A DNA stretch of 64,000 nt, taken from contig NZ_SGXM01000001.1 in NCBI RefSeq assembly GCF_004217045.1, positions 1,922,001 to 1,986,000 on the forward strand, in the 5' to 3' direction. The notes beneath the pieces were generated by a model. It was not told the origin of the DNA. It did no database searches and saw only the letters and a program-made list of their open reading frames with translations. The stretch comes from Cupriavidus agavae. Its GTDB lineage: Bacteria > Pseudomonadota > Gammaproteobacteria > Burkholderiales > Burkholderiaceae. Both the position numbers and the translations under genes were made by a program. Below, piece by piece: positions 35,764 to 44,615 of the stretch (its first letter is position 1; the number at the start of each line of letters is the position of its first letter).

Positions 35764-36336
35764 TCAGAGATCGCTCTTGCCGGCCATCCATTCGAGCCAG
35801 CCGGCGTGTCCCAGCCGGCGCAGCGTCTCCATGTTCCGCTCGTAGATATCTTCCGCCTCCGGGAACGCGTCGGCCGCCCGGGCAATGCTGTCCTCGCGCA
35901 GCAGATGGAAGATCGGATACGGCGCGCGGTTCGTGTAGTTTTCGATATCGTCGGGTGCCGTGCCCTCGAACTGGTACTGCGGATGAAAGCTGGCGATCTG
36001 CAGCGTGCCGTCCAGCCGCAGGCTCTGCAGCAACTGGTCGGCGACGTAGAGGAAATCGTTGTAGGCCAGGAAATCGCCCAGCGCGTACGGCACGATCAGC
36101 AGCGTGGTGTCCACCTGCTCCGGATCGGCCTCGGCCAGGCTGCGCAGTTCGCGGTCCAGCTCGTCAAACAGCGCCGCATCGTCCGTGGCGTCGCTGACCA
36201 CGTAGCGAACCTGCCCCTTCACATGCACGCTCTTGGCAAACGGGCACAGGTTCAGGCCGATCACGGCACGCGTGAGCCAGTGGCGCACCTCGCCCGCGAT
36301 GCGGTCACGTTCGGCGCCTGCACTGACCTCGGTCAT
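35764..36336 (-). CDS. DUF1415 family protein
   Basis: 190 residues from ATG 36336; a GTG at 36345 overlapping the upstream stop is the alternative start. DUF1415 marks are WLTRAVIGLNLCPFAKSVHVKGQVRYVVS near the N-terminus and IASFHPQYQFEGTAPDDIENYTNRAPYPIFHLLRE. The two conserved regions hold Cys and His. Function unknown; the family is widespread in proteobacteria. It is coupled to the FAD oxidoreductase gene, whose stop lies immediately before it. Confidence 0.88.
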   Translation of the reverse strand: MTEVSAGAERDRIAGEVRHWLTRAVIGLNLCPFAKSVHVKGQVRYVVSDATDDAALFDELDRELRSLAEADPEQVDTTLLIVPYALGDFLAYNDFLYVADQLLQSLRLDGTLQIASFHPQYQFEGTAPDDIENYTNRAPYPIFHLLREDSIARAADAFPEAEDIYERNMETLRRLGHAGWLEWMAGKSDL

Positions 36337-36341
36337 GGCCG

Positions 36342-37964
36342 TCACTGCCCGTTCGTGATATGCAGCGCCACGGCTTCGGCCACCTCGATGCCGTCGATGG
36401 CTGCCGAGTAGATGCCGCCCGCGTAGCCCGCGCCCTCGCCCGCCGGATACAGGCCGCGCACGTTGATGCTCTGGCAGTCGTCCCGGTTGCGGCGGATGCG
36501 CAGCGGCGACGACGTGCGCGTCTCCACGCCCGTCAGCACCGCGTCGTGCATGGCAAAGCCGGCAATCTTCTTGTCGAGTTCGGGCAGCGCCTCGCGGATG
36601 GCGTCGATCACGTAGTCCGGCAGCGACGTGCTGAGATCGGTCGGCGTGACGCCCGGCTTGTACGACGGCTCCACCGAGCCAAGCGCGGTCGAGGCCCGCC
36701 CGGCAATGAAATCGCCCACCAGTTGCCCCGGCGCACGGTAGTCGCTACCGCCCAGTTCGAACGCGCGCTCTTCCCACTTTCGCTGGAATGCGATGCCGGC
36801 CAGCGGGCCGCCGGGAAAATCCTCGTCCGGCGTGATGCCGACCACGATCCCGGCATTGGCATTGCGCTCGGCGCGGTAGTACTGGCTCATGCCGTTGGTC
36901 ACCAGCCGGCCCGGTTCGGACGCCGCCGCCACCACCGTGCCGCCCGGGCACATGCAGAAGCTGTAGACCGCCCGGCCGTTGCTGGCGTGGTGCACCACCT
37001 TGTAGTCGGCCGCGCCCAGCAGCTTGTTGCCGGCGAACTTGCCGAAGCGGCTGCGGTTGATCAGCCCCTGCGGATGCTCGATCCGGAATCCCAGCGAGAA
37101 CGGCTTGGCTTCCATGAACACGCCGCGGTCGTGCAGCATGTGGAAGGTGTCGCGCGCACTGTGGCCCACGGCCAGGATCACGTGGTCACAGGCCAGGTAG
37201 TCGCCATTCGAGAGCTTCAGGCCGCGCACGTGGCCGTTGTCGATGTCGATATCGTCCACGCGCGTCTCGAAACGGATCTCGGCGCCCAGTTCCAGCATCT
37301 CCGCGCGCATCTTCTCGACCATGCTGACCAGCCGGAACGTGCCGATGTGCGGACGTGCCTTGTAGAGGATGTCCTCGGGCGCGCCGGCGCGCACGAACTC
37401 TTCGAGCACCTTGCGGCCGTAGTGCTTGGGGTCCTTGATCTGGCTGTACAGCTTGCCGTCCGAGAACGTGCCCGCGCCGCCCTCGCCGAACTGCACGTTC
37501 GACTCCGGGTTCAGCACGTTCTTGCGCCACAGCCCGAACGTGTCCTTGGTGCGCTCGCGCACTTCCTTGCCGCGCTCCAGGATGATCGGGCGGAAGCCCA
37601 TCTGGGCCAGGATCAGCCCGGCCAGCAGCCCGCACGGCCCCAGGCCGATCACCACGGGCCGCAGCTTCGGACCACCTTCCGGTGCCCTGGCCACGAAGTG
37701 GTACGCCATGTCCGGCGTCACGCTCCAGTTCGGCTTGCGCTGCATGCGCTTGATTGCCGCGGCCTCGTCGGTGACCTCGATGTCGATGATGTAGGTCAGC
37801 TTGATGTCGTCGCGCTTGCGGGCATCGTGCGCGCGGCGGAAGACGGTGAACTTGACGAGGCCGTCGCCCTTGACGCCGATCTGGGCCAGATGGCTGCGCA
37901 CGGCAGCCTCCAGGTCGCTCTCGGCATGGTCGAGCGGGAGTTTGACTTCACTGAGACGTAGCAT
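36342..37964 (-). CDS. FAD-dependent oxidoreductase of the COG2509 type
   Basis: 540 residues. An N-terminal 95-residue domain precedes the dinucleotide fold PVVIGLGPCGLLAGLILAQMG (near 105) with an ERGKEVRERTKD continuation. FGEGGAGTFSDGKLYSQIKD is the family's hallmark segment. Later stretches ILAVGHSARDTF, CMCPGGTVVAA and RGLYPAGEGAGYAGGI complete the FAD site. The enzyme reaction is not known. It overlaps the upstream DUF2917 gene by 17 bp. Confidence 0.88.
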   Translation of the reverse strand: MLRLSEVKLPLDHAESDLEAAVRSHLAQIGVKGDGLVKFTVFRRAHDARKRDDIKLTYIIDIEVTDEAAAIKRMQRKPNWSVTPDMAYHFVARAPEGGPKLRPVVIGLGPCGLLAGLILAQMGFRPIILERGKEVRERTKDTFGLWRKNVLNPESNVQFGEGGAGTFSDGKLYSQIKDPKHYGRKVLEEFVRAGAPEDILYKARPHIGTFRLVSMVEKMRAEMLELGAEIRFETRVDDIDIDNGHVRGLKLSNGDYLACDHVILAVGHSARDTFHMLHDRGVFMEAKPFSLGFRIEHPQGLINRSRFGKFAGNKLLGAADYKVVHHASNGRAVYSFCMCPGGTVVAAASEPGRLVTNGMSQYYRAERNANAGIVVGITPDEDFPGGPLAGIAFQRKWEERAFELGGSDYRAPGQLVGDFIAGRASTALGSVEPSYKPGVTPTDLSTSLPDYVIDAIREALPELDKKIAGFAMHDAVLTGVETRTSSPLRIRRNRDDCQSINVRGLYPAGEGAGYAGGIYSAAIDGIEVAEAVALHITNGQ

Positions 37965-38328
37965 GGGGTACCGATGGTTCTGCGGCCTTGTCGTCTGGTG
38001 GCCGGGCGTATCCCGGCAGGAGGCCAGAACGGCCGAGCCGGGATTTTATCAGCCGCCACAGGCTCGGGCGCGGCGCCGGCCACAGGATTCTCAGTTGTGC
38101 CGGCGAATCGGCGACGATCCGGTGCCATCCTGCCTGATCGATCACTTCCAGACCCTCGCCCTGCGGACGCTGCCATGCCATGACCGGCTGCTCGGCCAGC
38201 CAGCGATGGCGACCCACTGCCACCCGCCCCGCCTGCACGTGCACGGCGGCACCTTCCGGCAGGTGGATCATCAGGCACTGGCCCGCCGCAAGGCGGACCG
38301 TATCGACACGAATCTGGGGGGCTGGCAT
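37948..38328 (-). CDS. DUF2917 family protein
   Basis: 126 residues from ATG 38328, with AGGAGA upstream. DUF2917 proteins are small cupin-like beta proteins. Here the beta-rich part (VRLAAGQCLMIHLPEGAAVHVQAGRVAV, 11-40, then WLAEQPVMAWQRPQGEGLEVI) is followed by a basic C-terminus. No function is known. It is divergent from the MocR regulator and shares its upstream region, so it is a possible target. Confidence 0.7.
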   Translation of the reverse strand: MPAPQIRVDTVRLAAGQCLMIHLPEGAAVHVQAGRVAVGRHRWLAEQPVMAWQRPQGEGLEVIDQAGWHRIVADSPAQLRILWPAPRPSLWRLIKSRLGRSGLLPGYARPPDDKAAEPSVPHATSQ

Positions 38329-38411
38329 GACAGGTCTCCTGGCGAAAATACGAGCCTCCAGCCTATCGGCCGGCCCCCGCGGGCAACAGGCACAAGGGCT
38401 TGCCACGACAA

Positions 38412-38476
38412 CCGGAACAGATTCGATCCCCCCGCCCTGTTACGATACAGCGACCGCAAATCTGTATCTGTTCCGG
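38412..38476. promoter_or_regulatory. Operator region between the DUF2917 and MocR genes
   Basis: CCGGAACAGAT (38412-38422) and ATCTGTTCCGG (38466-38476) form a perfect 11-bp inverted repeat 43 bp apart. Between them lie CTGT-N6-ACAG (38437-38450) and an added ATCTGT (38460-38465), directly repeated with 38466-38471. All share the CTGT/ACAG half-site. Direct plus inverted repeats of this kind are typical of MocR/PdxR targets. Confidence 0.6.
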
Positions 38477-38503
38477 ACGTCGCGCCCGCGCGATGATGTC
38501 GCC

Positions 38504-39961
38504 ATGTCAGTCGCCTCCAACGCCCTCCGCGCCGCCGCCGGCCCGCTCTACCAGCAACTGGCGGGGCACTACCGCCAGGCCATCTCGGCCGGCACGCTGA
38601 CGCCGGGCGACCGCATGCCCTCGGTACGCGCGTTGATGGGCCTGCACGATGTCAGCCTGTCCACCGCGCTCCAGGCCTGCCGCGAACTGGAGGCCGCCGG
38701 GCTGCTCGAAGCACGCCCCCGCTCGGGCTACTTCGTTTGCGCGCCCCGCCGCCCGGCACTGGCCCCAATCGAGGAACCCGCGCACGGCCTTCCGGACCCG
38801 GCCCAGTATGTGGGCATTCACCAACGTATTTCGGCGATCCTGGCACGCAGCCGCCATCACCGCGTCAACCTCGGTGGCGCCTGCGGCGCCCCGGAGCTGT
38901 ATCCGGCAGACGACCTGCGCAATGCGGCCATCCGCGCGCTGCGCAGGCAGCCCGATCTGTTCGGCAGTTCCGTCGATGCCGACGGCCACCCCGCATTCCG
39001 CGCCGCGCTGGCCCGGCATGCGCTGCGCCACCGGATCACCGTGGCGCCCGAGGACATCGTGGTCACGCACGGCGCCACCGAGGCGCTGACGCTCGCGCTG
39101 CGCGCCGTGGCGGTGCCCGGCGACGTGATTGCAGTGGAATCTCCCACTTACTACGGGCTGTTGCAGATCCTGGAAAGCCTGGGCATGCGGGCACTGGAAA
39201 TCCCGTGCAGTCCGCAGACCGGCATCTCGCTGGAGGCGCTGGAACTGGCCGCCCAGACCTACGACAACATCAAGGCCGTCTGCGTGGTGCCCAACCTGCA
39301 GAATCCGCTCGGCTGCGTGATGCCCGACGCCCACAAGCAGCGCCTGGTGGCGTGGTGCGCGGCGCGCGGCATTGCCATGATCGAGGACGACTGCTGCTCG
39401 GCCACCTTCGACGACGACACGCCGCTGACGGCGGCCAAGTCCTGGGATACCACCGGCACGGTGATCCATTGCGCCTCTCTGCACAAGATCCTGGCGCCCG
39501 GCATGCGGCTTGGCTGGATCACGGCCGGCAAATGGCAGGCGCGCGTGGAGATGCTGAAGTTCGGCCTGTCGCGCCCCAACGAGATGCTGACCCAGATCGC
39601 GGTGGCCGAGTACATGGGCACCGGCGCGTTCGAACGCCATCTGCGCCGGCTGCGCACCCAACTGCGTGTGCAGCGGGAGTGGGTGGCGCAGAAGGTGGCG
39701 GCCACCTTCCCGGCCGGCACGCGGCTGACGCTGCCGCGCGGCGGGTTGCACCTCTGGGTCGAAATGCCGGCAGGCGTCGCGTCCGAGACGCTGTTCGAGC
39801 ACGTGCTGCGCGACGGCATCCGCGTGATGCCCGGTGCGATGTTCTCGAACTCGAACCGTTTCAATCACTACCTGCGGCTGAACTGCGGCAACCTGCGCAC
39901 GCCCGAACTGGAAGCCGCGCTCGACACCGTGTCGGCCGCCGCGCGCCGCCTGGCGGGCTGA
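38504..39961 (+). CDS. MocR/PdxR-type regulator: GntR winged helix fused to aminotransferase-like domain
   Basis: 485 residues from ATG 38504. An N-terminal GntR wing (residues 10-80, PLYQQLAGHYRQAI, GDRMPSVRALM, SLSTALQACRELEAAGLLEARPRSGYFV) is followed by a fold-type I aminotransferase domain. The PLP lysine is expected in CASLHKILAPGMRLGWI. It also has VTHGATEALTLAL, PTYYGLLQ, and VPNLQNPLGCVM. Such proteins bind PLP or PLP adducts. Divergent from the DUF2917 gene. Ligand and target remain unknown. Confidence 0.92.
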   Translation: MSVASNALRAAAGPLYQQLAGHYRQAISAGTLTPGDRMPSVRALMGLHDVSLSTALQACRELEAAGLLEARPRSGYFVCAPRRPALAPIEEPAHGLPDPAQYVGIHQRISAILARSRHHRVNLGGACGAPELYPADDLRNAAIRALRRQPDLFGSSVDADGHPAFRAALARHALRHRITVAPEDIVVTHGATEALTLALRAVAVPGDVIAVESPTYYGLLQILESLGMRALEIPCSPQTGISLEALELAAQTYDNIKAVCVVPNLQNPLGCVMPDAHKQRLVAWCAARGIAMIEDDCCSATFDDDTPLTAAKSWDTTGTVIHCASLHKILAPGMRLGWITAGKWQARVEMLKFGLSRPNEMLTQIAVAEYMGTGAFERHLRRLRTQLRVQREWVAQKVAATFPAGTRLTLPRGGLHLWVEMPAGVASETLFEHVLRDGIRVMPGAMFSNSNRFNHYLRLNCGNLRTPELEAALDTVSAAARRLAG

Positions 39962-40047
39962 CCGGCGTGGCGCGCACGCCAAAGCGCGCCGCTCCGCCGC
40001 AAGATTTCTCCCCTAATCGACGTCCGCTCGCCTATCCTAGGCGCGGT

Positions 40048-41550
40048 ATGCCATCCGTCACAACAATGGAGAAGAAATTGGGGCACGCACCGGCCACTGC
40101 ACGGCTCGACAATGACTACCAGACGCTCTTCCAGCTGGCGCCCGTCTCGCTCTGGCTCGAAGATTTCAGCGCCGTGCGGCGCGAGTTCGAGCAATTGCGC
40201 GCCGATGGCGTGACCGACCTGCGAAGCTACCTGCGCGAGCATCCCGCCGAAGTGGCCCGCTGCTCGGCGCTGATCCGCGTGCTGGACGTCAACCGCCGCA
40301 CGCTCGACCTGTTCCACGCGCGCGACCTCGCCGACCTCGTCGACAACCTCGACGCCGTGTTCCGCGACGACATGTTCGACCAGCACGTGGAGGAACTGGC
40401 CCAGCTCTGGGACGGTGGCCAGCATTTCGAAAGCCAGACCGTCAACTACACGCTCGACGGCGACCGCCTCGACATCCGCCTCGAAGCCAACGTCATGCCC
40501 GGCCACGAGCACGACTGGTCACGCGTGCTGCTATCGATCGAGGACATCACGGCCCGCGTGCGCTCCGAGCGCGAGCTGCGCCGCAGCCAGCAGTACGCAC
40601 GCGGGCTGTTCGAGCACTCCCCGGTCTCGCTGTGGGTGGAAGACTTCAGCGCCGTGAAGATGCTGCTGGACGAAGTACGGGCCGCCGGCATCACCGATTT
40701 CCGCACCTTCCTGAACGTCCACCCCGATTTCGTCTCGCGCTGCATGCAGGAGATCCGCGTGCTCGACGTCAACCAGCAGACGCTGGCGATGTTCGGCGCG
40801 CCGAGCAAGGAAATCCTGCTGTCCCGCCTCGGCGACGTGTTCCGCGACGACATGCGCATCCACTTCGCCGAGCAGCTGATCGACCTCTGGCACGAAAAGC
40901 TCTGGCAGCAGCGCGAGGTCATCAACTACGCGCTCGACGGCCGCCCCGTCGACGTCTTCATGCAGTGGTCCGTCTTCCCCGGCCGCGAGGCCGACTGGGA
41001 TCAGGTACTGGTCTCGCTGACCGACATCACCGCCCGCAAGAAAGCCGAAGCCTATGTGGAGTTCCTGGGCAAGCACGACGTGCTGACCAAGCTCTACAAC
41101 CGCGCCTACTACGAGGATGAACTGGCGCGCCTGGGGCGCAAGGGCCCATGGCCCGTAAGCGTGATCGCGGTAGACCTGAACGGCCTCAAGATCATCAACG
41201 ACCAGTTCGGCCACAGCGACGGCGACGCCCTGCTGCGCCGCACCGGCGAAGTCCTCAAGAAAGCCGTCGGCGAACAGGCCTGCATTGCCCGCATCGGCGG
41301 CGACGAGTTCATGGTCCTGCTGGCCGGCCGCGACGAGCGCGGCGCCGCCACGGTGGTGGAGCAGATCGAGGAAGTGGTCGGCCTCAACAACCAGTTCTAC
41401 CCGGGCGCCCGGCTGTCATTCTCGGTGGGCGCGGCAACCTGCACCCAGGGCGACCGGCTTACCGACACAGTGAAACTGGCAGACAGCCGGATGTACGAGG
41501 CGAAACGGGCGCACTACGAGGCGCTGGGGAATGAGAGGCGGCGGGAGTGA
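40048..41550 (+). CDS. PAS-PAS-GGDEF diguanylate cyclase
   Basis: 500 residues from ATG 40048; ATG 40066 is an alternative. There is no membrane span, so it is cytoplasmic. Residues 28-170 and 188-330 are two copies of one PAS-like unit, with the same motifs (PVSLW-EDFSAV, IRVLDVN--TL, VFRDDM, DITAR) at a constant 160-residue offset. The GGDEF domain starts near 340; the catalytic GGDEF is at 417-421. No RxxD inhibitory site stands before it. It should make cyclic di-GMP, with the PAS pair sensing an unknown signal. Neighbours do not name it. Confidence 0.9.
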   Translation: MPSVTTMEKKLGHAPATARLDNDYQTLFQLAPVSLWLEDFSAVRREFEQLRADGVTDLRSYLREHPAEVARCSALIRVLDVNRRTLDLFHARDLADLVDNLDAVFRDDMFDQHVEELAQLWDGGQHFESQTVNYTLDGDRLDIRLEANVMPGHEHDWSRVLLSIEDITARVRSERELRRSQQYARGLFEHSPVSLWVEDFSAVKMLLDEVRAAGITDFRTFLNVHPDFVSRCMQEIRVLDVNQQTLAMFGAPSKEILLSRLGDVFRDDMRIHFAEQLIDLWHEKLWQQREVINYALDGRPVDVFMQWSVFPGREADWDQVLVSLTDITARKKAEAYVEFLGKHDVLTKLYNRAYYEDELARLGRKGPWPVSVIAVDLNGLKIINDQFGHSDGDALLRRTGEVLKKAVGEQACIARIGGDEFMVLLAGRDERGAATVVEQIEEVVGLNNQFYPGARLSFSVGAATCTQGDRLTDTVKLADSRMYEAKRAHYEALGNERRRE

Positions 41551-41622
41551 GGGGGATGGCTCGAGGCAGTGGGGTGGAAGGCAGAAGGATGCAGCGAACC
41601 GGCACGGCGTGCACGTAGAAGG

Positions 41623-42054
41623 CTAGTGCTTCTGAAAGGGGCACGTTGCATGTGCCGCAGGGTCGAAATTGGGGTCCATTGAAAAATGCGTAACCTTTCG
41701 GCTTCTGTAGTTCTTGTACGAAAAGTTGTAAATCATCGCCCCTTGACTCGTCATCGTGTATTCACCGGTAAATCGACCGCCCACAACCTCCCACCAGGTA
41801 CGTGTCACTTCATATGGTCGGTCTGGATCCAATATTTCCACATGGCGGCTTTTCAGAATAAGTGGAATAACAGTGGATGCATTCTCATATTTCACTACCG
41901 CGCCAGACCATTCTATTTCCCGGTCATAGTAGCTACGGAATTCCAGCCCCTTTGCTTCACCACCCGAAATAAAACAGTATGCATCCGCGACAAAGCCCAA
42001 CGCGGAACTAGGGAGCGCAAACAGGAACAAAATCGGCCAGTATTTCATTTTCAT
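41623..42054 (-). CDS. Exported small protein, candidate immunity protein
   Basis: 143 residues. The signal peptide MKMKYWPILFLFALPSSALG should direct it to the periplasm. The mature protein has two Cys (AYC near 27, HATC near 138) that could form a disulfide, and is rich in Tyr and beta-branched residues. No family recognised. The start overlaps the stop of the upstream 787-residue gene by 4 bp, so it is made with it. The base composition is markedly lower in GC than its surroundings, a sign of transfer. The position and export fit a protector against a cell-wall-degrading effector. Confidence 0.6.
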   Translation of the reverse strand: MKMKYWPILFLFALPSSALGFVADAYCFISGGEAKGLEFRSYYDREIEWSGAVVKYENASTVIPLILKSRHVEILDPDRPYEVTRTWWEVVGGRFTGEYTMTSQGAMIYNFSYKNYRSRKVTHFSMDPNFDPAAHATCPFQKH

Positions 42055-44414
42055 TCGGGCAACTGTTTCTCAAGCGACACCTTGATGCGGTGCGTGGTGA
42101 GGTGATGCTTTTTCTTGACGCGCCCTGCCGCCGATTCTGGCACTGCAAGGGACTCAACCGGCTCTGGGTCGGAGTTCCGTCTCCATTGGAACGACATATC
42201 GAATGTCCTTTCGAACATTTCATCCAGAAGGATATTTCGGAGATAAACGACCGATTGCAAGCGGAGATCGAGACCGTTCAAATTCTGAATCGCGACATAG
42301 CCGTTAACATCTTTACTAGCCATTATTGCATGACTCTGATTAACTCCCGCGTCCAAGTGGCGTAGCATATTACTACGCATTACGACGTAAAAACCCGCAC
42401 TATCCGCGCAATTGTCGCGGTGCAGATTTCCCACATTGTTGGCGGCAATCAGCCTATCCGGATCCCATCCTAGGTCGGCAAACTTTCCCGGCACACTTAG
42501 ATTTCGAGGAAAGGCACGAAAAACTCCATATTTCTGATAATTCTCAAGATGGGTAAGCTGAATCAGCCCACGACCGTAATAAGGTTTATACTTGGCATAT
42601 TCCCCGTCGATTTCCCTGACTAAGCGCAGATTTCCAGTTTCTGGAATGACATGCGAGAGCCAGTGAAGAAGACGCCGCCTGCTGTCAGCGAGTCCGTACT
42701 TCCGTCCAGCACAATTGAAGGGCGTCTTCCACTCTTTGGATTTGCTGTGCGCAACGCTCCAACGCGTTACTTCCGGCTTGAAAAGCCGACCCTTTAATTT
42801 AAGCAACTTCCTCGGAAAACACTGCGCCAATTCCTCCGCGCTCAACCACCCACACCTCCTGAAATGCCGGATAAACGCCATCGGATGGAAGTACCAGAAC
42901 TTCTTTCCCTCGCCGAGCGGCGTTTGGCCCATGAACTGGAATTTCCGGTTGAACCGCAGAAAGTTCTCGTAGCCGTCCGGATCGATATCCATGCGCCTGC
43001 CGAAAAACTCGCCCGGTTCCTTGAGCCGTTGGTAGCGCGCTTCGATATTGCTGGCGTCCCATTCGCTCGGGGCGTGGCAGATCAGGCCCCGCAGCTTCTG
43101 GCGGACCGCTTCGCTGCCTCGGATATAGGAAGTCACGAGCTTGTCGGGTTTGCAGTCCTCCTCCGTCTCGATATTCGGAAAGCGCCCCTGGTCTGCCTCG
43201 TTCAGCAAGCTCACGAGTTCGTCGTAGTCGCACAGGCCGTCATCGTCGAATGGCGTGTTGCCTTCGCAGACTTTCTGCCAGCCCATGAACGCCGGAAAAT
43301 CGGCGTCTGAAAGCTTCTGGACCGTGTCCTGATTGATATCGATATAGCCCTGGCGCTCCGCTGTGAATGGCACGGCGACCCACGTCACCCGTTTGCCCGG
43401 CGCCAAAATCGGCGCGTCGCTCAAAATGCGTCCGAAGCGCAACATTTCATAGCCGTCGCTCGGGCAATCGGGATACAGCGTGGTGGCGCGGTCGTAAAGC
43501 TTGTATTCGTAGTCGGCGTAGCTGTCTCGAACGGGGCTTGGCGTCAACGGGATGATCTTGCCGTCCTTGCCGAGCCACGAGCGGGTATGACGCTGGCCCT
43601 TGAGGAAATACACCTCGACGTACAACGTGCTGGCATCGTCCAGCACGCCATCGCTGAGCGGTGGGAAATAGGCGCTGGTGGCACGCGTCAATCCAGGTGG
43701 CACGCTGGCGAACCGCTGTCCGCCCGGAATCACGAAATAGGTGTGCCCCCAATATTCCTTCGATGCGGGCGTGATGGGATTGGCCGCCGCGCGCGCGTCA
43801 TTGCCTGGCCGCTCGAACCATGCCGAGAAATCCTCCTCGGTCATGAAAATCTCGAAATGAATCTGGCCCACCTGATGCATGCGGCCCGGATATCCCAGGA
43901 GATCCTTGCGATATACCTTGATGCCGGTTGGTGCCACGACGCCATCGGTGGGAAAACACAGCCAGCGCGGCAATTCGGAAGCCGAACCTGTTTCGGGCGG
44001 ATTATTCACCTGCGCCCCGATGTTGAGGTACGAGGACAGGTCCAGCAAGTGCATGTACAGCGAATAAAACGTGATGGTCCGGCCTTCGTCCGTCTCGGTA
44101 CGGTGCCGTAGCAGCACGAAGCCGATATTGGATCTCCGTGGACGGCCATTGCACAGGTCGTCTTCGCTCTGGTAGATCGGTTTCTGGGCGACGCGGTACG
44201 CCACCACCTCGCCGTCAGCGATGGCGCGCACCCCCTCGTTCTGTTTCCGGGGGCACAGATGCGTGCCGCAATGCCAGCGGCGATCGAGCGTAAGCGGAAA
44301 AACGCCATGTCCGATGGGCTCGTACCAGTCGACCCAATCGGCCATCGGATCGGTCGAGACGACCTCGGCGGGCGCTAGCGCGTCTTGCGGCAGGAACGGC
44401 GGGCTGATCAGCAT
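42051..44414 (-). CDS. Putative peptidoglycan-targeting effector (M23-like plus GH19-like domains)
   Basis: 787 residues from ATG 44414; the frame is open 56 codons further but homology-like sequence begins MLISPPFLP. The N-terminal part (about 45-190) resembles a M23/LytM domain: WHCGTHLCP, RAIADGEVVAYR, FYSLYMHL, and QIHFEIF (184-190), in which the first His of the usual HxH is replaced by Gln, so peptidase activity is doubtful. The C-terminal part has PETG (591-594), VREID and YYGRGLIQLTHLENY (612-626), the catalytic and substrate segments of GH19/lysozyme-like muramidases. There is no signal peptide. With the exported overlapping gene downstream this looks like a secreted or T6SS-type toxin; no VgrG, PAAR or Hcp gene is in the window. 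Confidence 0.72.
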   Translation of the reverse strand: MLISPPFLPQDALAPAEVVSTDPMADWVDWYEPIGHGVFPLTLDRRWHCGTHLCPRKQNEGVRAIADGEVVAYRVAQKPIYQSEDDLCNGRPRRSNIGFVLLRHRTETDEGRTITFYSLYMHLLDLSSYLNIGAQVNNPPETGSASELPRWLCFPTDGVVAPTGIKVYRKDLLGYPGRMHQVGQIHFEIFMTEEDFSAWFERPGNDARAAANPITPASKEYWGHTYFVIPGGQRFASVPPGLTRATSAYFPPLSDGVLDDASTLYVEVYFLKGQRHTRSWLGKDGKIIPLTPSPVRDSYADYEYKLYDRATTLYPDCPSDGYEMLRFGRILSDAPILAPGKRVTWVAVPFTAERQGYIDINQDTVQKLSDADFPAFMGWQKVCEGNTPFDDDGLCDYDELVSLLNEADQGRFPNIETEEDCKPDKLVTSYIRGSEAVRQKLRGLICHAPSEWDASNIEARYQRLKEPGEFFGRRMDIDPDGYENFLRFNRKFQFMGQTPLGEGKKFWYFHPMAFIRHFRRCGWLSAEELAQCFPRKLLKLKGRLFKPEVTRWSVAHSKSKEWKTPFNCAGRKYGLADSRRRLLHWLSHVIPETGNLRLVREIDGEYAKYKPYYGRGLIQLTHLENYQKYGVFRAFPRNLSVPGKFADLGWDPDRLIAANNVGNLHRDNCADSAGFYVVMRSNMLRHLDAGVNQSHAIMASKDVNGYVAIQNLNGLDLRLQSVVYLRNILLDEMFERTFDMSFQWRRNSDPEPVESLAVPESAAGRVKKKHHLTTHRIKVSLEKQLPE

Positions 44415-44569
44415 GCGGTGGGTAGCAGGGCGGAGGACGCCATACCCTAGCCTTATGCCGATGCGCGCGGAATGCTGTCGCGACGTAACTTTGCTGAAGC
44501 GCAAACGCCGCTCATGCAGAGGAAAAATCCAGCGCGATACGATGGACACGGGGGTACCCACCCCAAACA

Positions 44570-44597
44570 AAAAAGCCGGCACACGGCCGGCTTTCCT
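44570..44597 (-). terminator. Terminator of lpxO
   Basis: AAAGCCGGC (44572-44580) pairs with GCCGGCTTT (44586-44594). Read on the minus strand the hairpin is followed by a T-run. Confidence 0.9.
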
Positions 44598-44615
44598 GTG
44601 AACAAATCACACCGC

